A program made the translations under genes and the position numbers. A stretch of 64,000 nt of DNA. Source: Numida meleagris (taxonomy: Eukaryota; Chordata; Aves; Galliformes; Numididae). Below, piece after piece: positions 40,580 through 53,700 of the stretch. The stretch lies in the NCBI RefSeq assembly GCF_002078875.1, contig NC_034409.1, positions 14,423,111 to 14,487,110 of the forward strand, read 5' to 3'. Numbering within the stretch: the stretch's first letter is position 1; the number at the start of each line of letters is the position of its first letter. The notes beneath the pieces were generated by a model that saw only the letters and a list, made by a program, of their open reading frames with translations, was not told the origin of the DNA and did not search any database.

Positions 40580-41557
40580 GTTGGAGGTTTGTGGTTGATG
40601 GCTTTATGTCCAGGAGGAGGCCGGTCATGAGGTGTCTCTCAGGGGTCCATCTTGGGACCAGCACACTTTAACATCTTTATCAACAACATAGACAGTGGAA
40701 CCAAGTGTGATGATGACACCAAGCTGAGCGGTGTGGTTGATACAGTAGAAGGAAGGGATGCCATCCACAGGCACCTGGACAAGCTCAAAAAGTGGGCCCA
40801 GGAGAATCTAATGAGATTCAACAAGGCCATATGCAAGGTGTTGTACTTGGATCATGACACTCTTAGATACGTGTACAGACTAGAAGAAGAATGCGCTGAG
40901 AGTAGCCCTGTGGAGAAGGACTTGGGAGTTCTGGTGGATGAAAAGCTTGATGCAAGCCAACAGCATGGGCTTGCAGCCCAGAGGTCAACTGTATCCTGGG
41001 CTGCATCAAAAAAGGGGCCAGAAGGGTGAAGGATATGATTGTCCCCCTCTGCTCTGCCCTTGTGATGGTCCATTTTGAGTATTTCGTCCAGGTCTGAGGC
41101 CCACAGCACAAGAAAGATGCAGAGCTGTTGAAGAGGATCCATGAAGATGATCGGAGGGCTGGAGCACATCTTTTATGAAGAAGGGACCTGTTCAGTCTGG
41201 AGAAGTCTCCAGGGAGATGTCATTGCTGCCTTCCAGTATTTAAAGGTAGATTATAAACAGGGGGGAGACTGACATTTTACATGGTCTGATAGTGATAAGA
41301 CAAGGGGAAATGGGTTTAAACCAAAACAATTAGATCAGATATTAGGAGGAAATTTTTTACTCAGAGAATGGCGAGGGACTGGAATAGACCACCGAGAGAA
41401 GCTAGGGATGTCCACTCCTTGGAGGTGTCAAAGGCCAGGTTGGATGGGGTACTAGGCAGCCTGATCTGGTGGTAGGCAACCCTGCCCACAGCAGAGGGTT
41501 CGAACTAGATGAATCTTTAAGATCCTTTCCAACCCAAGCCATTCTACGATTCTATGG
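40580..41557 (+). mobile_element. CR1 LINE of nearly 1 kb with reverse-transcriptase C-terminus
   Basis: This is the longest CR1 in the window. It begins inside the reverse-transcriptase domain (CTCAGGGGTCCATCTTGGGA, the PQGS region) and runs to the ATTCTACGATTCTATGG tail. An open frame at 40652-41029 encodes LFN-like HFNIFINNID, DDTKLSGVVDTVEGRDAIHR and EKDLGVLVDEKLDASQQ, all standard CR1 ORF2 motifs. A short deletion removes the residues expected between the SGTKC and DDTKL segments (the CTLSKFA portion), and later frameshifts end the frame. The element is dead and antisense to COG5. Confidence 0.97.
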
Positions 41558-41742
41558 AAAAAAAAAATCCTAATTTCTTCAAGTAAAATTTTTCAAGCAA
41601 TGAAAACAAAGAAGTTCTAGGTAAAAGCATAAAGAGGTATTTCCACTTGGATGTAAGATTCAGGAGATTCTTCTTCTTTAAGCTTATTTCAAGCAAGTAG
41701 CCGTAACATTCACAACAGTGCAGTAAAGTTTCATGTTGTTAG

Positions 41743-42180
41743 CTCTACCCAGAGAAAAAAAAAGTTGTACTTATTATAAAATCAGATAAGCTACTCACAA
41801 ACATAGCTGGCTACCCGCTGTATTGGTACATGGCGTTTTCAAGTCCCATTGACAATCAGCAAATACCTTGCTCCATTAATCATCATCATGTCACAGTGGC
41901 CAAGCTCAGCAGAGGTCAAAGTAGCTCCCCCCATAAAATTAAGGTAATGGAGCAGGAACGCCTACAGGTTTTACAAAATGCCCATAGTTTAAATACGCAG
42001 GTGGACAGAACATGGAAGATGTAGAAACAGGAGCAGGATACTCAAAATTGTCAGCTAGAGGAGATAGCAATGGCACTTCTGAGAGCTAAGATCCAAGAGA
42101 TGTTAGCTCCTTTCGTTGTGAGGCTGAGCACCCAGCCATTAGAACACTTAGCTGCCTCCACTGTCTTGATTTCCCTGTGA
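41743..42180 (+). pseudogene. unassigned coding-like sequence with one internal stop
   Basis: I do not recognise this product. One reading frame stays open from 41743 to a TAG at 42022-42024, then continues in the same frame for 51 more codons to a TGA at 42178-42180. The first methionine of the main stretch is at 41830 (MAFSSPIDNQQIPCSINHHH). Downstream come a glutamine/glutamate/leucine-rich part (VMEQERLQVLQNAHSLNTQ; QLEEIAMALLRAKIQEMLAP) and an apparent end LEHLAASTVLISL. An AATAAA hexamer follows at 42253-42258, 73 bp after the TGA. The layout resembles a last exon or a decayed retrocopy on the strand opposite COG5. The residue content is protein-like, with predicted helix, but chance cannot be excluded without homology. 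It lies 190 bp past the end of a CR1 element and is not part of CR1. Confidence 0.35.
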
Positions 42181-45100
42181 AGATGATAACAGTGAAAACT
42201 TAAGAGTTAAGAGTTAAGTTCTTGCTTCTTAAGAGGCAGCAAGAACACACTTAATAAAAGCTTTAAATTGAATATTCGGTCTGCTTCTCTAACTTCCACA
42301 CTTTCACACTCTGCTTATAAACCCCTGGACCTCGTTAATTCTCTTTTTTTTTTTTAAAAAAAAAAGCACTGCTTTCCTTTCCTGTATAATCACTGTGCAC
42401 TTTTCTTGAATGCATTCTCAACAGGTAGCAGGATGTATGTACAGTAATTCCATGTGATGACACGTTGCTGACAGTTACAAGGCTGGATTAAGACAAGTAA
42501 CATAAAGTCTCATCACAAAATTAAATAAAAGCTATGTGCTTTAATCCTTGGAAATCAAAATTGGCCTTTTTCCACTGGGAAGCATAACATAACTAAATTC
42601 ACCACAACTGCAAATTAGGTTCAGCTATACCTCAAAGATATTTTTGACACCTCCTCTGCCTGCTCTCTCTCCTAGTTCAGTTTTAGGAATAGTCAACTAC
42701 CCAGACAAAAATTACCACTTCTAATTGTTTCAGAGAAAATTAAAGGTAAGTGAAAATACAAGATTAATTCTACAGTCCTTTCTTATTTACTAAGGAACAT
42801 TTTTTGAAAGATAATAGACTCTAAAGAGAGTGCACAATGAAATACATCTGAAGGCCATGTAAAAAACATATTTCCTGTAAGTCTGCAGGTGGGAAGGATA
42901 AAAATGTGAAAAGGAGTAGTATAGATATAATGGCTCTTTTTGGCTCTCAAGTGTGTGTTCTTGTGAAGCTATGGATTCCACAAATCTTCACTTGCAACTT
43001 TTGAGAAACTATGCAGTTCTGTTTTGCTCTCTATATCCTTGTACCACACACAGGCCTGTGGTAGAGCAACAATTACATTAATTCCCAAACTTAGGATTCC
43101 CCACCTACATCGGACTCTCCAAAAGACAAGTGGTCTCTGAGATTCTTACCAAACATCAAATAAATACCAAGAATAAAAGATCAGATCCAATTTCCCTCTC
43201 AAGCCATAGGGAACATTCACTCTAATGGTTGGCAGACTATTCCTTGGACAAGATTATTTCTCAAAGCTCAACAGGGTTACATCTTGTAGAATTTCACCTT
43301 ACTCTTCCTCCAAACTGTTTGCAAGGGAGTACTTCACCCTGCTAGGGCCTTGACATAATGATAATGGCTCTGATTATGGCACAACTCAAGGCTAAAATGC
43401 TCCAGCTTGAAACAATGTAAAATTGCCGAGGTCACATAAGGTGATCTAAGTCTTTCCTGATGTGGATCTATTTCACTGTCATGAATAAAGTGAACCATTT
43501 TAATTGTTCTTTTAGCACCGATTACTAGAAATTAAGTGCAAATCAAATAATTATGATCTGGAAGAAAGAAAAATCTTTATGATTACTTAAGAATAATTCT
43601 CTGAAATTGCATATAGCCAAATAATAAATATACACTAATCAAGAGTATTTTCAAATTCTCTCAAGTCTTTTTTTTTTTTTTTGGCAGAATTCTAGAGGGA
43701 AAGCTTTACAAAAAAAAAATCAGTGGTTCAACCATATTAAAATCATCGATTTAATAGTATGGTCAGGCACAGCCCATTAAAAGGTTTTCTAACGAACAGT
43801 GCTTTTGCACAATTAGCTCTTCAGGTTTTTCAGAGATGGAAATACATGGGATACTCATAAATCCCTGTTATTAAAAGAAATAAAAAATGAAATAATTAGG
43901 ACTTCCCAACTCCAGTAAAACCATATCAGATTAACAGAGACAAGTTCTGAATATATTTTAAACACAAGAAGTTTACTGAAAAGCAACTACTGAGAGTTAT
44001 TCAACAGCAAAAGGGGAAGTTAGTCTAAATCATGGAATACCTTCAGTGAACAGATGATGAGAGGGTCAAGGCAGGAAGGGCTGGTTTACAAGCCATCCAA
44101 AACAAGTAAACTGTCGAAACATTATCAGCCTTTTACAACCCCATGGCAATTTGACTTGTAACAACTTCTGTGCAGAAATACCTAAGCAGCTTTAAGCCAA
44201 AGAAACAACTACATACAGTTTAACTTTTCAAGTTGTAAGGAGCTCATTAAGTGCATAAGCGCTTCTTAGTTACACCAACACTATATCCCTCAAACCTCTA
44301 CCTTATGAAAGTCACCACCACACTAATCAAGTATCATCCCTAATTATCCACAGTTTCCTAGCCAACTCAGGTACATTTCTGACCTTTCTGAGATGTTCTA
44401 GATCCACTTTTTGATTTACAAATGATTTACAAGTCTACATGTCTCTATCTATTGACTAAGCCTAGACAAAAAGAGAACGTGTCATCCTTCACATTCTCAG
44501 GACAGCAACAGTGGCTCTCCTATTTGCAATATGTTTTTCTGTTCCTAGTGGACAGTTGTTACTTAAGAAGGCTTTATATATTTCAGTTATTCTTTAGCCA
44601 TCTGATTTCTAGCACACTTCCAGTCTAGAGCATCCACTCATTTCATATTTTTCTGACCAGAAATTCACTGATTATAGTAATGTGGGCTTATTTTATTTTT
44701 TGAATTAAATCCTGGTCCACGATCCTTTATCCTCGAGAGGTATCTGTCAGCAAAACACACAGTGTAGCTAGACTTCGTGTTCAGCTCAGTGAGTATAAAA
44801 GGAAGGTCACAGAGAAAAGAAATATTTTATTTTGAAAAGATGACATGAACAATCTGTGACGTATTATGAAAATGCACCAATCCTTCCAGAATGACAGATT
44901 ATGATTTCTTATTTTTTTTGCAAACTTAAGACAAACTATGGCAAGGATTCCTATGACTTGGCAACAACAAAAATCCTCCATTTGCCTTACTGACTTGTTC
45001 TGTTTCTCTAGAGGAGTGCTGAATCCTTGTTCACTATCTTCATTTGCTGACAAAGTACATAAGGCAGCACTGCAGAAATTATGGCTTCCTACTGCTCATT

Positions 45101-46966
45101 TGAACTTGTTAAATCATTACATCAGGGAAAATGCTAGTGCCTGTATATAAATATCTCAAGGACAATAAAAATATTCTTTAAACTTCTAAGGGATTAAAGG
45201 ATGATCTGATAATGTAAGAATAAATCCTAAAATATCTCAGCTTCTTCTCTAGGCCTCTGTGCTGCAAGGTCTTGTGCATCCATACAACACTGGCAATAAG
45301 AACTCAAAGATGAAGTCCAATCCTGATCCAGTGTGGTAAAATGAGCTGTCTCTCTAACATTAGCCTCTGTGGACATCCATGTAAGGTATCATTTTCTGTT
45401 CTGTTGTGATGATAATGAGTGAACAATTCTTGTATTAAAGGATCATGCTTTGGCTCAAGCAACAGTGAAGTGCTGAATTTCACCCGTAGGCATTAAGATA
45501 ACTCTCCAAGGAGATGTAATTTAAACATGGTCTTATATGCCAAAACAACACGTTTTTTCATTAAGAGAAACTGAAAACAGCATTTTCAATGCTCAGTTTT
45601 GTTTTACATGCTAAAAGTCTTTGCATTGCATTTAAAAGTGTTCAAAAGGCTACAAAAAATAAACAAACAAACTGCATAACAGCTGGACTTTGAGAGGAAA
45701 AAAGTCCAATTTGCATTTGTTCAGAGTCAGTTCCATTCTCTTACATGGCTAGACACTTCATTCAAGGTCAGATAGTCCATCCTAACAAAAACAACCATGT
45801 TTTACAGATCTCTAACTCCTGAAAAATGTTCTTTCTTCAAAGAGCAAAATGGTTATGTTCAAGCTAATGTTCAGAACTAGAATAAACGCAGGTTGTATCA
45901 AAACAAATTTTCCAAGAATTCCTCACAGCTCCTCTGAACTTTGTGGAATTGCTCTGACATTTAACATGGTATCCTTTTTATTAAAACTCCAAATCAGAGA
46001 CTTCATACAACTTTCTTAGGGGATAAATGCTGCTTGATGAAGGGCATAATTATGTCCAGGTGCATCTCACTTGCTTTTTAAAGGAATAAGAGGCAAGAAA
46101 ATTTGCATTAAAAGGGCATTAATTTTTCAGCATTGCTATAAACCAAATAGGTATGATCGAGTTCCAGTGGATTCCTAAAAGGGAAACATTTGGGCTAATA
46201 ATAGCTATTTCCAGGGACAATGTCACCTGGATAAGCAGCATGACACAATTTATGCCATACACAGGTACAGGACTGAGGTTAACTGTAGCAGTCAGCAAAT
46301 TAGGATTAAATTTATATATATACGTTAGTTAAACTGACTTTTCAAACTTGTTTTTTATGAGAATGTCAATTTGGGAACTCAAGATTTCTCTGTTTATCTG
46401 AGCTTACTATGACTATTGCTTATGAAACGGAACCTAATGTGAAGTGCATATGGGATAACTAGTATTAAATTTCTAGCCTTGAAAATCTAACAAAATACTG
46501 CATTACTCAGTGTGTCACGGTTTCAGGCAAAACGGCGTTAGCAGCAAACCAATGTTTGTTAAAAGATTATTTTACTCAAAAATTCGTATAAGCTACTAAA
46601 CAAAAAGTAATTTACCTTGTAACAAAATCCGTTATTTCCCTCCAATCCAGTGAGCCGTCATATAAAAACGTGCCTTCACAACGCTCTACATATCAATAAT
46701 GCCTGTGAAACAGCTCATAAACACAGAAATGCTGTTTAGCTCTTTGAATAAAGTAAATGGTAGTGAATACAAGAATACTAGAATTAACAATTTTCCTTCT
46801 CAAGTTTCTTACAAAAATAATGGCAATGTAATTTTTGTTATTCTCTGTTTGTACTTTTGGAGTTCTATAACACTAATGAGAAAGCAATAACTATAGCACG
46901 TGATTGTTATGACTGAGTATACTTCTATTTTTTAAAGCCAATTGCAGAAATAATTAATGACAGCTC

Positions 46967-47005
46967 CTTCAGTTAATCTCCTTAAGTTAATCTCCTTAAC
47001 TGAAG
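46967..47005. repeat. nested tandem and inverted repeat
   Basis: A 14-bp unit, AGTTAATCTCCTTA, occurs twice in exact tandem (46971-46984 and 46985-46998). The pair is bracketed by CTTCAGTTAA and TTAACTGAAG, which are perfect 10-bp inverted arms overlapping its ends. The whole 39 bp could fold on itself. No gene context is visible. Confidence 0.85.
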
Positions 47006-47320
47006 AAGCACTGGTAGCAGCAAGTATATACAGAACACTCATGATTTCACACTAATATGAGTGTAAAATAATGTTGAGGACTAAAAGGAATAAAGTTTTG
47101 TAAAAGTTTATGAGACACAGAGAACTCTTCAGGGATTTTTGAGACTTAATGGAATTACTGTGTGTAAATGACATATATTAACAATCTTGAAATTTGAAAT
47201 GTTCCTGTTTCAGTAATGTCTATAGAAACAACTTCATAAGTTCTCATGTTAGTATTTAATAAATCAATTTTCTTACTGTTAACCTGTGACTGTTGTAAGA
47301 AACATCTCAGAGAATACCTC

Positions 47321-47487
47321 TGGCGAGGTGTTGCAACAGGCTGCCCAGAGGGTGGTGGTGTCACCAGCTCTGGAGGTTTTCAAGAAAAAGGTAAATGTGG
47401 CACTAAGGGACATGGTTCAGTGGGCGTGGTGGTGATGGGCTGATGATTGGAGTAGATGATCTTAATAAACCTTAATGATTCTATGAA
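47321..47487 (+). mobile_element. CR1 LINE, short 3' end
   Basis: It starts at GGCGAGGTGTTGCAACAGGC, continues with TGCCCAGAGGGTGGTGGTGT and CTAAGGGACATGGTTCAGTG, and ends with AATGATTCTATGA. This is the last ~170 bp of a 5'-truncated CR1, antisense to COG5. Confidence 0.93.
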
Positions 47488-49106
47488 GTTTCCTACTGAT
47501 CTGAAACTCTGCTGGACGGCTGTTTTATGATCTGGCTGGAAAATGCCACAAAACCAAAAAAAGACAACATTTCTCCTTAGAGAAGACCATAGTTTTTCAC
47601 AAAATTGTACTAAAAGTAAATATTCCTGTATTTTTCTCTTGGCACCACTGAGGAACATAACCAGCATATGCTGTTAACTTCACAAATTGAAAGTTCAAAA
47701 TTTCAGAACTAATTGTAAATCTACAACAGTAATTTAGTCTCCTGTTGCCTGCTGTTAGTGGTGTTCAGAGATGCTATTTGATTTAACCACCAGGTTACTT
47801 TTTCACCAGGTAACTCACCGCTAAATGAGAAGGGTTTTTGCATTATATTCTAGATCGGGTTAAAGGTCCATCTACATCAGTATTTTGTCTCTTCTAATAG
47901 ATCCATAAATAACTAAAGAACCAGATTCAGTCAGAAGTTTTCCACCTGGACTCTTTTCCATCAAAAATATATATGTGAAAAGATGATTTTTTGGGGGGTT
48001 ATGTTGTATCTGATTTTTTTTAAATAGTCTTTTTAATGAAAGAATTAGCAAAGATTGCATTTCAAACTACTCATGTCCATTCTTAGTGTTAATGGAATAT
48101 GAAAAAATAAATTCAAAAACAAACATTTTATCTGAAGGAAATGTTTGTCTTCAAATTCTTTTCCCTTTCTAAAGTCTCAGTTCAAAGAACTTTTCGCTAC
48201 TTAATTGCTGCAAACAGTCTGATCAATCCAGACATCTAAAGGGATTCTGGCAAGCCTTACATATAAATTCACCCCCCAAAATAGTACAGTCTTCCAGAGT
48301 AGAATAAAAAAAGATTACTAGAAATAGCAAAACAGATTAAAGACGTATAAACATCAGGCAGTTTCATAAAAACTGGAAAGTCTAACAGATTCAACTTTCT
48401 CTCTTCTGAGTAAGAGTGATTGTTTTAGATAATTACATATAGTTAACTTGTTCAACTGATGCTTTTTTTAATACTCCTGAACTTTCTCGTGCTTTTTTTC
48501 CTGAAATCTTTCAGAATCCTATTAGTGAGATGGTGATTAGCACAGTTATGTTTAGCATGGAATATGGCCATATTCTCAATTTACATAATTCTGTGAATAT
48601 CTTCCACATATCTTCTTTGGAAAAGCAGATGCATTTTCCCCAACATCTTCAGCAGTGAGTGAAAAAGAAGACAAGAAAAGAAAGCACCTTCTCAGCAAAT
48701 CCTTGATGTATTTAATTGTTCCCTTGGCTGCTGGGATCACTTGGATTTTTTTTGTTAGCTTTGTGCTTATGATAAGGAATGTCTTGCTGCTTATCATTTC
48801 CTTAAATAATAACTCTTAACATCTTTAATCTCCATTATTTCTAGTGCATTTGTCCCCATAATATGTATAAATTTGCGAGGGATACATACACACACTAAAA
48901 ATCCAATCCAAGTTACAATTAGCGGGAAATCAGCTTTCTAAAATAGTTCAGAGTCATAGCTATAAGTGGAGATAAATTTTGCTAACTTTAGCTCAAGAAA
49001 CTGAATACTCAGATGCAAAGATTTTAAAGTCAGAGACTCAAACTCCTCTGGAAATGAAAGTCAGAGCACAAGGAAAATGCTACCAGCTGTCCACCCCTCT
49101 TTTTTA

Positions 49107-49345
49107 TAGAATCATACAATCCTTAGAGTTGGAAGGGACCTTTAAAGATCATCTAGTCCAACTCACCTGCAATGAACAGGGACAGCACAGCTAGATCAGG
49201 TTGTGCAGGGCCTTATCCAGCCTCACCCTGAAAGTCTCCAGGGATGGGGCATGACCACAACACTAGGCAGCCTGTTCCAGTTCCTCACCACCCTCACTGT
49301 ATAAGACATTTCCTTGTATCTAACCTAAATCTATGCTCATTGAGC
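49107..49345 (-). mobile_element. CR1 LINE, 3' end of about 240 bp
   Basis: On the plus strand the inverted tail ATAGAATCATACAATCCTTA is followed by GAGTTGGAAGGGACC, CTAGTCCAACTCACCTGCAA and GAAAGTCTCCAGGGATGGGG. The sequence is close to that of the copy at 61778, so both belong to one CR1 subfamily. It is truncated before the reverse-transcriptase motifs. Confidence 0.96.
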
Positions 49346-50531
49346 TTGAGGGACTGTAAACAAAAATCTGTATACAAATGTTGCCCTTAATCAAAAAAAA
49401 TTTGATCAGAAAATCTTTCTTTCTAGAAAAAGACAAAAAAAAAACAACAATCAAGCAATAAAGGTAACTTAAACAATACAGGGCTCATATCAATTTATAA
49501 GAAGATGAGAATCATTATCCAGCAACTATCATACCAGTCTTCAAAGTGGTGACTTTTGCAGAAAACAGAAACAAAATCCTCTAATAAATTATGGCTGTAT
49601 CCCATGAGATAATATGAAGTTCTTTCAGAATTCATATGCTTCCAATTTAATGGTTGGTCAGAAACCATCTTAAAACTCCAAATATATGATTATTTTTTTT
49701 TTATAAGTTTCAGAGTAGATTGTTAGTTCCATTTTAGAAACTAATTTGAGTTTCAGAGAAACAACTATACTAGCCTACAAGTGTCTGTTCTCACCTTAAG
49801 TGGATATGTCACATACAAAAGTGAAAGACAAGAATGAGTACAATGCTTACTTGTTAGCAAAAATCCCAGGCTATTTATAAATGCTTTATTATAGAAGAAT
49901 TCTGCTACACATTTACAGCTGATGTGTAATCCACCTTAGAAAGTATATTTCAACTTCAGCATTGTCCAAAACTTATTTTCTTTAATCCATCTGATACAGA
50001 GAAGTTGTAAATACGTAAGTATTAATTCTGTTCTTAAAATAACTGTCAGCAGTGGGGGATGAAGAAAGAGAAGATAGCTCACTGATTCACTGCAAAATGT
50101 AACAAGGAGTATTCTATTATTGTTCTCCATGAATGATGTAGGTTGTAAATGTTTTCATTATCCAAGCTGCAGTACTTTAAGAACACAATTTACATTTAGT
50201 CATTGCAAGTTTATTAATTAAACCATGCTTCACTAATTACATCCAGAAAGTAGCTTAATTGCCAATATACTTGAGCAAATTTCCAGAAATTTGAGTTGAA
50301 ATCCAAACAAGACATTAAGGAGTGTAAAGTTCTCATAAAACCAAGTCATTAGCACTATCAGTATTCTGAAATTAGCATCTCATACATTACATTTCTGTTC
50401 CTCAAAACTAAACCATCAAAGAGCACCGTAATATTATATAGTCTGATTGCCACAAAGTAATAACTTATTTACATTTGACTGCACAGCTAAATTACCTTTT
50501 GATACGCACAAGGAAATGTTAATATGGTGCT

Positions 50532-50730
50532 AAATAATAGCCAAGATGGCTTTGTCAGAACCAAATCATGCCAAACCAAAGTAATCTGTTTCTGTGACAG
50601 AGTAACGCAACTTCGAATAGAAGATGGATAATACATTTTGATTTGGAGCATGGCTGACACTATTTTATGTGACTTTCTCATAAGCAATCCAAGAAAACAT
50701 TGTCCAGATTGAACTGTCACAACATGGACA
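50532..50730 (+). mobile_element. old CR1/L3-like reverse-transcriptase fragment
   Basis: The text CCAAGATGGCTTTGTCAGAA, then CCAAATCATGCCAAACCAAA, TTTCTGTGACAGAGTAACG, ACATTTTGATTTGGAGCATG and CTTTCTCATAAGCAATCC parallels the CR1 coding region for the motif YLDFSKAFD...S..IL. Here it has stops and many substitutions. The wording differs from the younger copies in this window, pointing to an older CR1 lineage shared with other sauropsids. Ends are approximate. Confidence 0.65.
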
Positions 50731-53700
50731 TAAAGAATTGGGTTACAATTATAAAGACTGGTGAGAGGCATTGTATTATTGTTTTTAATTATAGAAGCGT
50801 GCCTGTTTTTTTTTTTTTTCCAATCTCCTATTGATGAGAGTGGAATTCGTATTCCATAACCTTACTATAGCGTCTTTGCTATTTTAATATAAAAGCATAA
50901 AGACCTGGATGGGACAACCCTACTGAAAAGGGTATTTATGTGATACACTTTAAAACTGAAAAGGTATGGCACCCCACAACTGTGTCTCACAATGTCTGAT
51001 TTAACTTCAGTTTAAACAGATTCTAACAAATTCTAACACATCTAACTTCACTTAGATCTGACATTCCCAATTAAGGGCCCCAAAACAACAGGAGATTATT
51101 AAAATGTGCATATGACAATAAACCAAGATGATAGGCAACTTCTCAAACTGGACAGGCTTAGAATTCAAAAAGCACAGGCATTATAATCTGTTTAAACTGA
51201 AATGTCATGGTAAGGCATATGGAATATGAATTCCACTCACATAAACATGAGATCATTCTGGTTTGGGTGTACATATTTATAAAAAAGACTGTCTTGAATT
51301 AAAAACATTAGTGTAGTGCTTATTAATAGTTGTTGCAGCTATAAGTTGGTAAAAGAAGAAAAAAAGAAGAGGTCTACAAGGTGGAAGGAGAATGGAAATG
51401 GAGATCCTGAACTCTACACTGAAACAGAAATTAGCTCTGCTATCCCTACTCAGAATTGCCAGTGCCAAGGTAAAACACTTTCACATATATAAAAAATTGA
51501 AAGCGATTACTGACAATGAGTCTTGACTAAAGTGGTATTAGGAAAACTACCGCAATTACAACTCGCTTCCTCATTCATCACTAAAATTCAGCTGCCATCC
51601 CCTTTGTATTTTCCCTTGTTGAATGACATATAAATGGTGAACTTAACTAACATGAAATATAAATAAAGTCACAATGAATTATGGAAAACAAACTAACACA
51701 TCTTATAGAAATTGAAATGTGTAATACTATTATACAGGAAAACATCACAGTGTTTTAGAACATTTAGTACTTCTACCTGGGGCACAGAGTATTTTCTAGT
51801 ACAATTTCCAAAGGAAAAGAAAAGGGGAATTAATTGCTTGTTCATAAAAATTTTATATAGATATGATAGAAATAATCTTTAAAGAAGTTTCGTGCTCAAG
51901 AGTAATTATATCCAGGCACAGTTATATGTCAAGATGTAGGATTAAGTTCCCTGTTCCACATGCAACTACCAATGCATAATGTATGAGGTAATTTAAGGGT
52001 AGGAAAAAGACTTCAGCTGTAGAATAAAGAACTAATCTAAGAACTAACTTTAGTCAAAGCTAGTAATCTTTTTTTTTTTAAAAGTTCTTATCATTTGTTT
52101 TAGAGTTAGAAGAAAAGACCTACAAACAGATGTAAAATCTATGCTAAACATTTTCCTCTCTGAAGATAAAATCCCAAAGATATTCTCTAAAATCATGGAA
52201 TTTCTAAACTGAAAAGAGTCATTCCAAATTATGTATAGAATTGATTATACACAAACTTAAAATGCAAACTTGCATTTTAAAATAATATGCACAAGAAAAC
52301 AATCTTCAGATGTTCAGAGGCTTATTATTTCCATGATACACTTTGCATTTGCAGTAGATTTGCTGTGTCAACCACCTCAGAGCAAAGACTACTTTATTTA
52401 CATGGCTATGACATGCATTCTTGCACTAAATTTTTCGAAGTAAAGACAGATCAATCTTGAAGAGTCAACCAGTTATCAAACCGTTGCTTTAAAATGTAAT
52501 TTGCAGCTTAAAATATTCTTTATGTTTCATACCTTACAGTTCAGATTCTAATGAATTAAAGTCTGATGCCAGAACGCACCGGTCAGATCACAAGAACATG
52601 AGGCTTCTTAGCCCACGTAAAAATCTACAAATTCATTAGCTTTATTATTGCTTTAAGTTACACAAGAATTTACGAAGCATTGAAATAACCTAAGCTTGAT
52701 ACAGTGTTGCTTTCCCACTGCCCAGTACAGAAAATACTGTCAGAGGGCCTCCAGAAAGAGTGCTACTTGGCACGAAGGAGAAAAATATCCCTGATCATGA
52801 GACAGGTTTAGTTAATTCAAAGGTGTGGTGGAAGTGTTGATGCCTGGGTAAATTAAAGGGTGAGAATTTTCCAAATACATAGAAGAATGGCCAGTAACAC
52901 CACACAAACAGAAAATGTCTTCTGTTGTGCAAGGATTGGTTGTATTTACTTGTACAGCATTTTGTAAAGTAAATTCCTAGTTAAAATTTTAAAAGGAGAT
53001 AAAACAAGAATCATGTAGAAAGGAGAACAGAATGAAAAAAGCCTCATGCATTAACTTCTCCTTAGGCAAAACAAAAAAAAATCTGCAGCAAAAAGCAACT
53101 GAGCAACATTAATTTCATACCAAGATTTTCTATTGGGTGATACATAAGTGCTTCAGGAATATATCTTTAAATATGCAGTAACAAAAAAAAGCTATAATAA
53201 ATAAATACTGACCTAGATCTCAATTCACAAAAATCCTTCATCTAACATTAATAATAAAGAACAAGGTAGCCTAGGATTTCCTCAAATAAGTTGGTGCATA
53301 CATGGTAATAACTGCAAGAATAGCAGAAATGAGCTGTAACAGCCAATTTTATTATATATATTTTTAATTACTTATCACATACTGCAAGATATCTGAATTT
53401 TGGAGAGGACAAGAAATCAGAAAGACTTCAGAACAACAGTCTCAGGGGAACAGTAAAACCTGCAGTGCAGGAGAACATATGGCACCCTCCCATCTTCCTT
53501 GCTGGTAACTCCTACTCCAGCACACATTCTTCCCCATATGAATATACATTTTAGCTTTGCTCACATACAGTGCTCGAGGAGGGGGAGAGAAGACCAAGTG
53601 CAGCTCATTCTCCTTCTTCCTCCCTCCTGCAGAGAAAGAGTTACATGAAAACATGCACCCTCTGAGCTCTGGGGAGGGAAGATGTATCAGCATCCAATAA

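Noticed and set aside
40852..41169. Minus-strand open frames over the 40.6-kb CR1 element
   Set aside because: They are antisense shadows of the CR1 reverse-transcriptase coding strand.
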